Origin: JAWLCA01 sp050485905
Lineage (GTDB): Bacteria > Pseudomonadota > Alphaproteobacteria > Rhodobacterales > Rhodobacteraceae
NCBI GenBank assembly: GCA_050485905.1
Contig: JBJHCH010000055.1
Coordinates: 1 to 22,678, forward strand
DNA length: 22,678 nucleotides
Direction: 5' to 3'
In this document: positions 1 to 7,729 of the stretch, piece after piece
Numbering within the stretch: position 1 is the stretch's first letter
Layout: each line of letters starts with the position of its first letter
The notes under the pieces: model-generated
Told to the model about the DNA's origin: nothing
The model's database searches: none
What the model saw: only the letters and a program-made list of their open reading frames with translations
Position numbers and translations under genes: made by a program

Positions 1-660
1 ACGCCGTGGATCACCCAGTTCGTCTGCCGTGCGGCCTTTGTCATTCTTGGTATCCGGCACCAGGTGACGGGGCGGCCGATGCAGCACAAGGGCGCGCTGG
101 TCGCCAACCATGCCTCGTGGCTGGACATATTCGCGCTGAACGCCTGCGACCGGATCTATTTCGTGTCGAAATCCGAGGTGGCGGGCTGGCCAGGGATCGG
201 CTGGCTGGCGCGGGCGACGGGGACGGTGTTCATCAACCGCCAGGGGCGCGAGGCGCAGCAGCAGCGCCTGCTGTTCGAGGCGCGGCTGCGCGCGGGGCAT
301 CGGCTGCTGTTCTTTCCCGAGGGGACCAGCACGGACGGCCAGCGTGTTCTTGATTTCAAATCAACGCTTTTTGCCGCGTTCTTCACTCATGGTCTGCAGG
401 ATATCCTGCAGATTCAGCCTGTCTCGGTGATCTATCACGCGCCGGAGGGGGAAGATTCGCGGTTCTACGGCTGGTGGGGCGACATGGAGTTTGGTGGGCA
501 CCTGCTGAAGCTGCTGGCCGCGCCCCGGCAGGGTTGCGTGGACGTGGTGTTTCACACCCCCGTCGCGGTGTCAGACTTCCCCGACCGCAAGGCGCTGGCG
601 GCCCATTGCGGCGCTGCGGTCCGGCAGGGGCTAGAGCAGCGGCGCCGCCAGATCGCGTAG
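1..660 (+). CDS. PlsC-family 1-acylglycerol-3-phosphate acyltransferase (5' truncated)
   Basis: The frame is open from the first base of the window, so the N-terminus lies outside it; the stop is TAG at 658-660. The visible part has the acyltransferase block NHASWLD (the catalytic H-X4-D motif), a second block FVSKSEVAGWPGIGW, the FINR block and the substrate-binding FPEGTST block. These in that order define the PlsC/LPLAT family, which transfers an acyl chain to sn-2 of lysophosphatidic acid at the inner face of the membrane. A lyso-ornithine-lipid acyltransferase (OlsA), which shares these motifs in Rhodobacteraceae, cannot be excluded. Some 20 or more N-terminal residues, probably including the membrane anchor, precede the visible part. 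The last 30 bases overlap the 3' end of the convergent gene on the minus strand. Confidence 0.9.
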   Translation, partial: TPWITQFVCRAAFVILGIRHQVTGRPMQHKGALVANHASWLDIFALNACDRIYFVSKSEVAGWPGIGWLARATGTVFINRQGREAQQQRLLFEARLRAGHRLLFFPEGTSTDGQRVLDFKSTLFAAFFTHGLQDILQIQPVSVIYHAPEGEDSRFYGWWGDMEFGGHLLKLLAAPRQGCVDVVFHTPVAVSDFPDRKALAAHCGAAVRQGLEQRRRQIA

Positions 661-1263
661 CGCGGCCAGCGGGTCCGGTGCGCGCCAGATCTCTTCGCCG
701 AAGGCGAAGAAGTCGGTGATCGGCGCCAGGCGTTCGACGTCGGCGCTGCTCAGCGCGCCCTCGGCCACGACGGGGATCTCGATCACCTCGGACCACCAGG
801 CGAACAGGTCGTCCTCGGCCTGTGTGCCGGTGCCAAGGGCACTGGTGCCGATGGGGCCGAAAGAGACATAATCCGCGCCTGCCTCGCCCGCCGACAGGCC
901 GTCATGGCGCGATGCGCCACAGAAGGCGCCCACGATGGCGTCGGCGCCCAGTTCCTTGCGGGCGTATCGGACGGTGCGCGCCGCGTCGGTCAGGTGCACG
1001 CCATCAAGCCCCAGCCGTTCGACAAGTCGCAAGTGCGTCTCGATCACCAGGGGGACGTCGCGGCCGTGTGCGACCTCTCGCAGCGCATCCGCCGCGCGGG
1101 CGATGCGGTCCTCGTCCTTCGTCGCCATTGACAGGCGCAGGCAGGCGATGGGCGCGCCGTCCAGCACGCGGGCCAGCGTGTCGGGAAAGTCCTCGACCGT
1201 CAGATCGGGCGGGGTGATCAGGTAGATCTGCGGCATTTCGCGGGTGGGGTCGGCGGGGGGCAT
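631..1263 (-). CDS. ThiE/TenI-like thiamine phosphate synthase family protein
   Basis: A 210-residue protein with the size and TIM-barrel motif order of ThiE/TenI: IYLITPP at residues 13-19, GLDGVHLTD at 85-93, VGAFCGASRH at 111-120, and GADYVSFGPIG at 129-139. ThiE condenses HMP-pyrophosphate with thiazole phosphate to give thiamine phosphate. Several residues usual in active ThiE look replaced. The QxREK position reads CLRLS (residues 41-45), the NDD position reads ETH (75-77), and the GPIxPTxTK loop reads GPIGTSALGTG. It may therefore be a TenI-like relative or act on something else. The start at 1263 is preferred because GGAG lies 6 nt upstream; an internal ATG at 1236 has no such site. 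It lies 59 nt downstream of comEC and is probably co-transcribed with it. Its 3' end overlaps plsC by 30 bp, tail to tail. Confidence 0.82.
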   Translation of the reverse strand: MPPADPTREMPQIYLITPPDLTVEDFPDTLARVLDGAPIACLRLSMATKDEDRIARAADALREVAHGRDVPLVIETHLRLVERLGLDGVHLTDAARTVRYARKELGADAIVGAFCGASRHDGLSAGEAGADYVSFGPIGTSALGTGTQAEDDLFAWWSEVIEIPVVAEGALSSADVERLAPITDFFAFGEEIWRAPDPLAALRDLAAPLL

Positions 1264-1322
1264 CGGCGGCTCCGGTTTTGGCCCTGATAGCGAAGCGGCC
1301 GGGGCGTCACAAGGCCGGCGGT

Positions 1323-3530
1323 TCAGTCGCGCGCGGGCCTTGGCGCCGGCCCCAGCCAGGGCCGCGCGCCGGGCGTGCCGCCGGCAAGGCGCAGCAGGGG
1401 CTGGCCGTCGACCGGCCAGATCGCCGCGCCGCGACCGCCCAGCGTTGCGCCGTCCATCAGCCAGCAGCCGCCCGGACCTAGCGGCACCGGCCCATCCGTG
1501 GCGCGCGCGGCGTCGCGCGGCCGGGCTTCGGTCGATTCCATCACCACCAGAACGCCCGGGTGGCAGTGGTCGGCCAGCAGGTCGCGCGCGTGCCGGCCCG
1601 CCAGATGCGCCACCGGCCAGGGCGCGCCGTCGCGCAGATGGGCGGTGCCCTGCGCGGTCCAGCCGCCGGCCGCGTGGGCCTCGGCCTGTGTCAGGTCCGA
1701 CCCGTCCTGCTCCAGCCACAGACGCGCGGCAAAGCCAGCGCCGCGCGGCTTTGACAGGCTGCGCGTGCCCCCGTCCAGCACGCCCACCAGCGCGCCCGCC
1801 GGCGCCACCAAAACCGGCGGGCGCGGCGCGGACCAGAGCGCGAGCGCGAGCGCCATCGGGAGCAGCCCGGCGATCCGCGCGCGCCCCGGCCATAGGATCA
1901 GCCACAGCGCCCCCAGCGACAGCACCGGCAGCGCCCAGGTGCGGGGCTGCATCACCCCGCGCACCGCACCGTCCAGCCCCGAGACCCAATGCGCGACCCA
2001 GAGGATCCAGCGAGTACCTTGCTCCATCAGAGCCAGCCCCAAACCTGAAAGCCCGAAGGGCGCCAGAACGCCGGCGATCACGGCAGAGGGCATGACCAGC
2101 GTGCCCATCACCGGCATCGCCAGCAGGTTCGCCAGCAGGCCGTAATCCGCGATCCGGTTGAAATGCGCCGCCGCCACCGGCGCAGTGGCAAAGCCCGCGA
2201 CCGCCGAGGCCACGACCAGCGACACCGCGCCATGCGACCAGCGCGGCAGACGGCGCCGCAGATGCGGGCGGTCGCGCGCCAGCCGGAACACGGCGACCAG
2301 CACCGTCGTGGCGGCGAATGACATCTGGAATCCCGGCTCCAGCAGCGCCTCGGGCCGCAGTGCCAGCACGATCATCGCCGCGATGGCGACGGATCGCAGC
2401 GAGATCGCCCGCCGATCGGCCAGCACCGCGACCAGCATCACCGCCACCATGACAAAGGCGCGTTCCGTGGCCACATTTCCGCCCGACAGGGCCAAGTAGA
2501 AGGCCCCGGCGGCCAGGGCGACCACCGCCGCAAGCTTCTTCGATGACACTCGCAGCGCCAAGGGTGGCACCAGCGCGATGCCATAGCGCAGGGCGGCAAA
2601 GACGAACCCGGTCAGCAGCCCCATGTGCAGGCCCGAGATCGCCAGCAGATGCGCGAGGTTCGATCCGCGCAGCGCATCCGTCGTCTCTCGCGCGATGCCG
2701 GAGCGGTCACCGGTCAGGATGGCGGCGACGAACCCGCCCGGTTCCCCGGGGATCGCTGCACGGACATGGGCGGAGATCGCCATGCGCAGCCGGAAGATCG
2801 CCATGCCAAGGCTCGCGGGTTCTGGCGGTTCCAGCACCAGCGCGGGCGTGCGGGTGTAGCCGACGGCGCCCAGGCCGTTGAACCAGGCCATGCGGCGGAA
2901 ATCGAAGGTGCCGGGCTCCACTGGCCCCTCGGGCGGGGAAAGATGCCCGGTCAGGATCACGGTCAGGCCCGGCTGCGGGACGAGATGCCCTTGGGTGCCG
3001 TGCAGCGACACCCGCACCCGGTCGGGCGTGCGGTGCGGAGGGATGTCGCGCAATACGACGCGGTCGAGCGTCAGGCGCACCTGATCGGAGACTGACTTGT
3101 CGATGCCGACGATCCGCCCCTCCACCGGGCCATAGTAGCGCCAGCCCAGCACCGGCGCGGCGACGTGATGGCTGCGAAGCCCGGCCACGATCGCGCCGGC
3201 CAATAGCAGCATCAGCGCGCAGGCGAACGGCCGAAGCAGCACCGGCCCGCGCAGCCAGCCGGCGGCAGACGCGACCATCAGCACGGCGGCTGTGGCCCAG
3301 TGCGGCGGCGTCGGTTCTGCAGGCAGCAGGAAGTATCCCCCGATACCGAGGGCGAAGAACACTGGCACAAAGGGAAAAAGCCGACCCTGCGCCATGGCGA
3401 GGGCGGCAAACGGACCGTGATCCGGCCAACGAAGTCGAAAAGCACCCGGCGGGGTGATGGGTTCTTCTGCCGGTGCCGCGCCGCCTGGAGACGTCGCGGT
3501 GGCGGCACCGAACAGCCGCGCGCGTATCAT
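1323..3530 (-). CDS. comEC: ComEC/Rec2 family DNA-uptake channel protein
   Basis: A 735-residue polytopic membrane protein. Two hydrophobic helices (about residues 50-120) lead into an OB-fold-like DUF4131 region (125-235, ending FDFRRMAWFNGLGAVGY). The competence domain follows, marked by AILTGDRSGI (270-279) and the family signature LLAISGLHMGLLTG (295-308), then many membrane helices. ComEC forms the inner-membrane channel for single-stranded DNA in natural transformation. The C-terminal 150 residues (VGVLDGG... onward) have a soluble character like the metallo-beta-lactamase domain of ComEC but show no HxHxDH metal motif, so the nuclease site seems degenerate. This agrees with the shorter alphaproteobacterial form. 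The start at 3530 leaves a 112-bp divergent spacer before gltX. In many Rhodobacteraceae comEC is kept although competence is not routinely seen; its role here is inferred. Confidence 0.92.
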   Translation of the reverse strand: MIRARLFGAATATSPGGAAPAEEPITPPGAFRLRWPDHGPFAALAMAQGRLFPFVPVFFALGIGGYFLLPAEPTPPHWATAAVLMVASAAGWLRGPVLLRPFACALMLLLAGAIVAGLRSHHVAAPVLGWRYYGPVEGRIVGIDKSVSDQVRLTLDRVVLRDIPPHRTPDRVRVSLHGTQGHLVPQPGLTVILTGHLSPPEGPVEPGTFDFRRMAWFNGLGAVGYTRTPALVLEPPEPASLGMAIFRLRMAISAHVRAAIPGEPGGFVAAILTGDRSGIARETTDALRGSNLAHLLAISGLHMGLLTGFVFAALRYGIALVPPLALRVSSKKLAAVVALAAGAFYLALSGGNVATERAFVMVAVMLVAVLADRRAISLRSVAIAAMIVLALRPEALLEPGFQMSFAATTVLVAVFRLARDRPHLRRRLPRWSHGAVSLVVASAVAGFATAPVAAAHFNRIADYGLLANLLAMPVMGTLVMPSAVIAGVLAPFGLSGLGLALMEQGTRWILWVAHWVSGLDGAVRGVMQPRTWALPVLSLGALWLILWPGRARIAGLLPMALALALWSAPRPPVLVAPAGALVGVLDGGTRSLSKPRGAGFAARLWLEQDGSDLTQAEAHAAGGWTAQGTAHLRDGAPWPVAHLAGRHARDLLADHCHPGVLVVMESTEARPRDAARATDGPVPLGPGGCWLMDGATLGGRGAAIWPVDGQPLLRLAGGTPGARPWLGPAPRPARD

Positions 3531-3642
3531 CGCCGCACCCTTGTCACCCCCGCCGGGTTTGCCCTACATGGGCTGCACCGTGAAACTCCTGCATAGGACG
3601 TTCATGGTTTCCGAAAGGTTAATGCCGAGGTTGGTTCCGCAG

Positions 3643-5043
3643 ATGTCGCGCCCCATCGTCACCCGATTTGCGCCCTCTCCCACGGGCTATCTGCATATCG
3701 GGGGTGCACGCACGGCGCTGTTCAACTGGCTTTACGCGCGGGGCCGCGGCGGTCAGTTCCTGCTGAGAATCGAGGATACCGACCGCGAGCGGTCTACGCC
3801 CGAGGCGACCGAGGCGATCCTGCGCGGCCTGCGCTGGCTGGGGCTGGACTGGGATGGCGAGGCGGTCAGCCAGTTCGACCGGCGCGAACGGCATGCCGAG
3901 ATCGCCCAAGAGATGCTGGCGCGCGGTGCCGCCTACAAGTGCTTTGCCACGCCCGCCGAGATCGATGCCTTCCGCGAGGCGGCGCGGGCGGAGGGGCGCA
4001 GCACGCTGTTCCAGAGCCCCTGGCGCGACGCCGATCCCGCGACGCATCCCGACGCGCCCTTTGCGATTCGGATGAAGGCGCCGCGCACGGGTGAGACGGT
4101 GGTGCAGGATGCGGTGCAGGGCCATGTGCGGGTTCGCAACGACCAGTTGGACGACATGGTGGTGCTGCGTTCGGACGGCACGCCGACCTACATGCTGGCG
4201 GTGGTGGTGGACGATCACGACATGGGCGTGACCCATGTGATCCGGGGCGACGACCACCTGAACAACGCGTCTCGTCAGCAGATGGTCTATGACGCGATGG
4301 GGTGGGAGGTGCCCGTCTGGGCGCATATCCCCCTGATCCACGGCCCGGACGGCAAGAAGTTGAGCAAGCGCCACGGCGCGGTCGGGCTGGAGGAATACCA
4401 GGCAATGGGCTATCCGGCGGCGGGCCTGCGGAACTATCTGGCGCGGCTGGGCTGGAGCCACGGCGACGATGAGTTCTTCACCGACGACCAGGCGAAGAAC
4501 TGGTTCGATCTGGATGGAATCAACCGTGCCCCGGCGCGGCTGGACTTCAAGAAGCTGGAGAATATCTCCGGTCAGCACATAGCTGTTGCCGATAATGCTG
4601 CACTGCTGCATGAGCTTGAGGGCTTTCTGGAGGCGCGGGGCGAGCCAGCCCTGTCGGCGACCCAACGAGACGGTTTGATGCGGGCAATGTATTGCCTCAA
4701 GGATCGGGCGCGAACCTTTCCGCAACTCATTGAAAAGGCGTTCTTCGTGCTCAACAGCCGTCCCATCGTTGCGGACGAGAAGGCAAGCGCGGCGCTCGAT
4801 GATGTATCCCGTGGTATACTGAGAGAATTGACGCCGCGCCTGCAAACTGCTAGCTGGTCGCGGGACGCGCTGGAGGGGGTCGTGGCTGAGGTGGCCGAGG
4901 CACACGGGCTGGGGCTGGGCAAGCTTGCCGCGCCGCTGCGTGCGGCTCTCGCAGGCCGGACCGTGTCTCCCAGCGTCTTCGACATGATGCTGGTTCTCGG
5001 CCGCGATGAAACGCTCGCCCGGCTGGGCGATGCCTCTGCCTGA
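3643..5043 (+). CDS. gltX: Glutamyl-tRNA synthetase
   Basis: Class I aminoacyl-tRNA synthetase that charges tRNA-Glu; in organisms lacking GlnRS it also mischarges tRNA-Gln for GatCAB. With the start at 3643 it has 466 residues, the normal length. RFAPSPTGYLHIGGARTAL (residues 8-26) carries the HIGH-type motif. DGTPTYMLAVVVDDHDMG (178-195) and IRGDDH (200-205) are typical of GluRS, and KKLSKRHG (238-245) is the KMSKS loop. I chose 3643 because family members begin just before VTRFAPSP, but its GAGG site is 12 nt away. An upstream in-frame ATG at 3604 has AGGA 5 nt away and would add 13 residues. A weak promoter-like pair, TTGTCA (3541) and TACATG (3565) with an 18-nt spacer, lies upstream. 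Codon use changes between about 4560 and 4865, in the anticodon-binding domain. Confidence 0.97.
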   Translation: MSRPIVTRFAPSPTGYLHIGGARTALFNWLYARGRGGQFLLRIEDTDRERSTPEATEAILRGLRWLGLDWDGEAVSQFDRRERHAEIAQEMLARGAAYKCFATPAEIDAFREAARAEGRSTLFQSPWRDADPATHPDAPFAIRMKAPRTGETVVQDAVQGHVRVRNDQLDDMVVLRSDGTPTYMLAVVVDDHDMGVTHVIRGDDHLNNASRQQMVYDAMGWEVPVWAHIPLIHGPDGKKLSKRHGAVGLEEYQAMGYPAAGLRNYLARLGWSHGDDEFFTDDQAKNWFDLDGINRAPARLDFKKLENISGQHIAVADNAALLHELEGFLEARGEPALSATQRDGLMRAMYCLKDRARTFPQLIEKAFFVLNSRPIVADEKASAALDDVSRGILRELTPRLQTASWSRDALEGVVAEVAEAHGLGLGKLAAPLRAALAGRTVSPSVFDMMLVLGRDETLARLGDASA

Positions 5044-5123
5044 GGGGCGCGAAAGTCCGCTCAGGCCCCGCAAGATGCACCCGGCGCGGCCATGCCGCCC
5101 GGAACTCAGGAGAGGGACTGACG

Positions 5124-6422
5124 ATGGCAGACACGACCCGCACGGCAACGCTGAGTTTCGACGGCAAGACATTCGACTTGCCCATGCAATCGCCCACCGC
5201 CGGCCCCGACGTGATCGACATCCGCAAGCTCTACGGGCAGGCCGATGTCTTCACCTACGATCCGGGCTTCACCTCCACGGCATCCTGCGATTCGACCATC
5301 ACCTTCATCGATGGGGACAAGGGCGAGCTGCTGCATCGTGGCTACCCGATCGAGCAACTGGCGCAGAAGTCCCATTTCCTCGAAGTCTGCTACCTGCTGC
5401 TCTACGGCGAACTGCCGACCGCCGCGCAGCTTGATGATTTCGAAACCCGCGTCACCCGCCACACGATGGTGCATGAACAGATGCACTACTTCTTCCGCGG
5501 GTTCCGGCGCGACAGCCACCCGATGGCCACGATGGTCGGCGTCATGGGTGCGATGAGCGCGTTCTATCACGACTCCACCGACATCTCCGATCCCTGGCAG
5601 CGAGAGGTTGCGGCGATCCGGATGATCGCAAAGGTGCCGACAATCGCCGCGATGGCCTACAAGTATTCCATCGGCCAGCCCTTCGTCTATCCGAACAACC
5701 GGCTCGACTATGCGTCGAACTTCCTCAACATGTGCTTCTCGGTCCCGGCCGAGGAATACATCGTCAGCCCGGTGCTCGCCAAGGCGATGGACCGGATCAT
5801 GATGCTGCACGCCGATCACGAGCAGAACGCCTCCACCTCCACCGTGCGGCTGGCCGGGTCTTCGGGTGCCAACCCCTTTGCCTGCATCGCCGCCGGTATC
5901 GCCTGCCTCTGGGGGCCGGCGCATGGTGGGGCAAACCAGGCCTGTCTGGAGATGCTGCGCGAGATCGGCACGGTTGACCGCATCCCGGAATACATCGCGC
6001 GCGCCAAGGACAAGGACGACCCGTTCCGCCTGATGGGTTTCGGCCACCGGGTCTACAAGAACTTCGACCCGCGGGCAAAGGTGATGAAGGAAAGCGCCGA
6101 CGAGGTGCTGGGCCTGCTGGGGATCGAGAACAACGAGACGCTGAAGGTTGCGGTGGAACTGGAGCGGATCGCACTGGAAGACGAGTATTTCGTCGAGAAG
6201 AAGCTCTATCCCAACGTCGATTTCTACTCCGGCATCATCCTCGATGCGATGGGTTTCCCCACGTCGATGTTCACACCGATCTTTGCGGTCAGCCGCACCG
6301 TGGGCTGGATCAGCCAGTGGAAGGAAATGATCGCCGATCCGACGCAGAAGATCGGCCGTCCGCGCCAGCTTTACATCGGGGAACCGCGGCGGGACTATCA
6401 GGAAGTCGAAGACCGCAGCTGA
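5124..6422 (+). CDS. gltA: Citrate synthase (type II)
   Basis: Condenses acetyl-CoA with oxaloacetate to citrate, the entry step of the TCA cycle. At 432 residues it matches hexameric NADH-sensitive bacterial enzymes. Key positions are visible: HADHEQN at 229-235, GPAHGGAN at 264-271 (active-site His267), MGFGHRVYKNFDPRA at 304-318 (His308), and YPNVDFYSG at 362-370 (catalytic Asp366). The N-terminal extension with GGY/RGYPIEQLA type sequence is typical of type II. The start has AGAGGG about 7 nt upstream. The 80-nt gap behind gltX contains a GC-rich imperfect hairpin (5081-5102, loop CAT) without a T tract. gltA may therefore be partly co-transcribed with gltX, but it may also have its own promoter. 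A strong intrinsic terminator follows 24 nt after the stop. Confidence 0.98.
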   Translation: MADTTRTATLSFDGKTFDLPMQSPTAGPDVIDIRKLYGQADVFTYDPGFTSTASCDSTITFIDGDKGELLHRGYPIEQLAQKSHFLEVCYLLLYGELPTAAQLDDFETRVTRHTMVHEQMHYFFRGFRRDSHPMATMVGVMGAMSAFYHDSTDISDPWQREVAAIRMIAKVPTIAAMAYKYSIGQPFVYPNNRLDYASNFLNMCFSVPAEEYIVSPVLAKAMDRIMMLHADHEQNASTSTVRLAGSSGANPFACIAAGIACLWGPAHGGANQACLEMLREIGTVDRIPEYIARAKDKDDPFRLMGFGHRVYKNFDPRAKVMKESADEVLGLLGIENNETLKVAVELERIALEDEYFVEKKLYPNVDFYSGIILDAMGFPTSMFTPIFAVSRTVGWISQWKEMIADPTQKIGRPRQLYIGEPRRDYQEVEDRS

Positions 6423-6446
6423 CCCGATCCGACGCATCGACCACGC

Positions 6447-6473
6447 CGCCCCGGCCCTGTGCCGGGGCGTTTT
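6447..6473 (+). terminator. Intrinsic terminator after gltA
   Basis: Perfect 9-bp stem CGCCCCGGC (6447-6455) / GCCGGGGCG (6461-6469) with a 5-nt CCTGT loop, followed directly by TTTT (6470-6473) and further Ts after GC. It lies 24 nt past the gltA stop and ends the gltX-gltA transcript, separating it from kynU. Confidence 0.92.
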
Positions 6474-6522
6474 GCTTGACCGGGCGGCGCGCAGGCGGCA
6501 AGGGGGGCGAAAGGGGAGTCCG

Positions 6523-7716
6523 ATGACCGATTTCGCCGCCACCCGCGCCATGTTCCACCTGCCCGAGGGCGTGATCTATCTGGATGGCAACTCGCTTGGC
6601 CCGTTGCCGGCCGCCGCCGCCGACCGTGTCGCCCGCTGCGTCACGCAGGAATGGGGCGAAATGCTCATCACCGGCTGGAACCGCGCCGGATGGATGGAGA
6701 TGCCCAGCCGCATCGGCGACCGGATCGGGCGGCTGATCGGGGCGGAACCGGGCAGCGTGGTCATGGGCGACACGCTGTCGGTCAAGATCTATCAGGCGCT
6801 CGCCTCGGCGGTCGAGATGGTGCCCGACCGGCGGGTGATCCTGTCCGATACCGGCAACTTCCCGTCCGACCTCTATATCGCCGACGGTCTGTGCCGCACG
6901 CTGGGCGAGGGATATGCCCTGCGCACTGTCGCGCCGGAGCAGGTGGCCCATGCCATCGACGATACCGTGGCCGTTGTGATGCTGACCGAGGTGGATTACC
7001 GCACCGGGCGGCTGCACGACATGGCGGATCTGACGGCTCGCGCCCATGCGGCCGGCGCCATCGCCGTCTGGGATCTGGCCCATTCCGCCGGTGCGATCCA
7101 AGTCGACGTGGCCGGGGCGCGTGCCGATTTCGCGGTGGGCTGCACCTACAAATACCTCAATTCCGGCCCCGGCGGCCCGGCCTTCATCTACGTCGCACCG
7201 CGCCACGCCGAGGCCGCACGCCCCGCGCTGTCGGGCTGGCTGGGGCACGAGGCGCCGTTCGCCTTTGACCTCGACTATCGCCCCGGCCGGGGGGTGGAGC
7301 GGATGCGCGTCGGCACCCCTCCGATCCTGCAACTGGCGGCGCTGGAGGCGGCGATGGACGTCTGGGATGGCGTCAGGATGGCCGATATCCGCGCGCGATC
7401 CATCGAGTTGTCGGAAGCGTTCATCGCGGGCGTCGAGGCGCGCTGCCCCGACCTGTCGCTGGCGTCGCCCCGGGACCCAGTGGCGCGCGGCAGCCAGGTC
7501 AGTTTCCGCCATACGGAGGGTTACGCGATCATGCAGGCCCTGATCGCGCGAGGCGTGATCGGCGATTTCCGCGCCCCCGATATCCTGCGCTTTGGCTTCA
7601 CACCGCTTTACCTGTCGCCCGACGACGTGGCGCGGGCGGTCGATGTGCTGGCCGAGGTGATGGAGACCTGCGCATGGGATCGGCCCGAATACCGCACCCG
7701 TGCGCGTGTCACCTGA
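6523..7716 (+). CDS. kynU: Kynureninase
   Basis: PLP-dependent aspartate-aminotransferase-fold hydrolase that cleaves kynurenine to anthranilate and alanine in tryptophan breakdown. The 397-residue protein has YLDGNSLGPLP (19-29), the family N-terminal signature, and ILSDTGNFPSDLYI (106-119). TEVDYRTGRLHDM (155-167) follows, then WDLAHSAGA (183-191) with the PLP-contacting Asp, and CTYKYLNSGPGGPAFIYV (207-224), where Lys210 is the Schiff-base lysine. The ATG at 6523 has GGGGAG about 4 nt upstream. The frame extends 17 codons further up from 6472, but that part lies in the gltA terminator and is unlikely to be translated. No kynA or kynB is in view, so the rest of the pathway must lie elsewhere. 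It ends 13 nt before the trmJ start. Confidence 0.95.
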   Translation: MTDFAATRAMFHLPEGVIYLDGNSLGPLPAAAADRVARCVTQEWGEMLITGWNRAGWMEMPSRIGDRIGRLIGAEPGSVVMGDTLSVKIYQALASAVEMVPDRRVILSDTGNFPSDLYIADGLCRTLGEGYALRTVAPEQVAHAIDDTVAVVMLTEVDYRTGRLHDMADLTARAHAAGAIAVWDLAHSAGAIQVDVAGARADFAVGCTYKYLNSGPGGPAFIYVAPRHAEAARPALSGWLGHEAPFAFDLDYRPGRGVERMRVGTPPILQLAALEAAMDVWDGVRMADIRARSIELSEAFIAGVEARCPDLSLASPRDPVARGSQVSFRHTEGYAIMQALIARGVIGDFRAPDILRFGFTPLYLSPDDVARAVDVLAEVMETCAWDRPEYRTRARVT

Positions 7717-7729
7717 AGCGCAGGGCAGG

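Noticed and set aside
1264..1989. Upstream continuation of the ThiE-like frame into comEC
   Set aside because: The translation is Gly/Ala/Arg low complexity overlapping comEC in another frame; a clear GGAG-ATG exists at 1263.
5081..5102. Hairpin between gltX and gltA as a terminator
   Set aside because: The stem has a bulge and no T tract follows on either strand; kept only as a remark under gltA.
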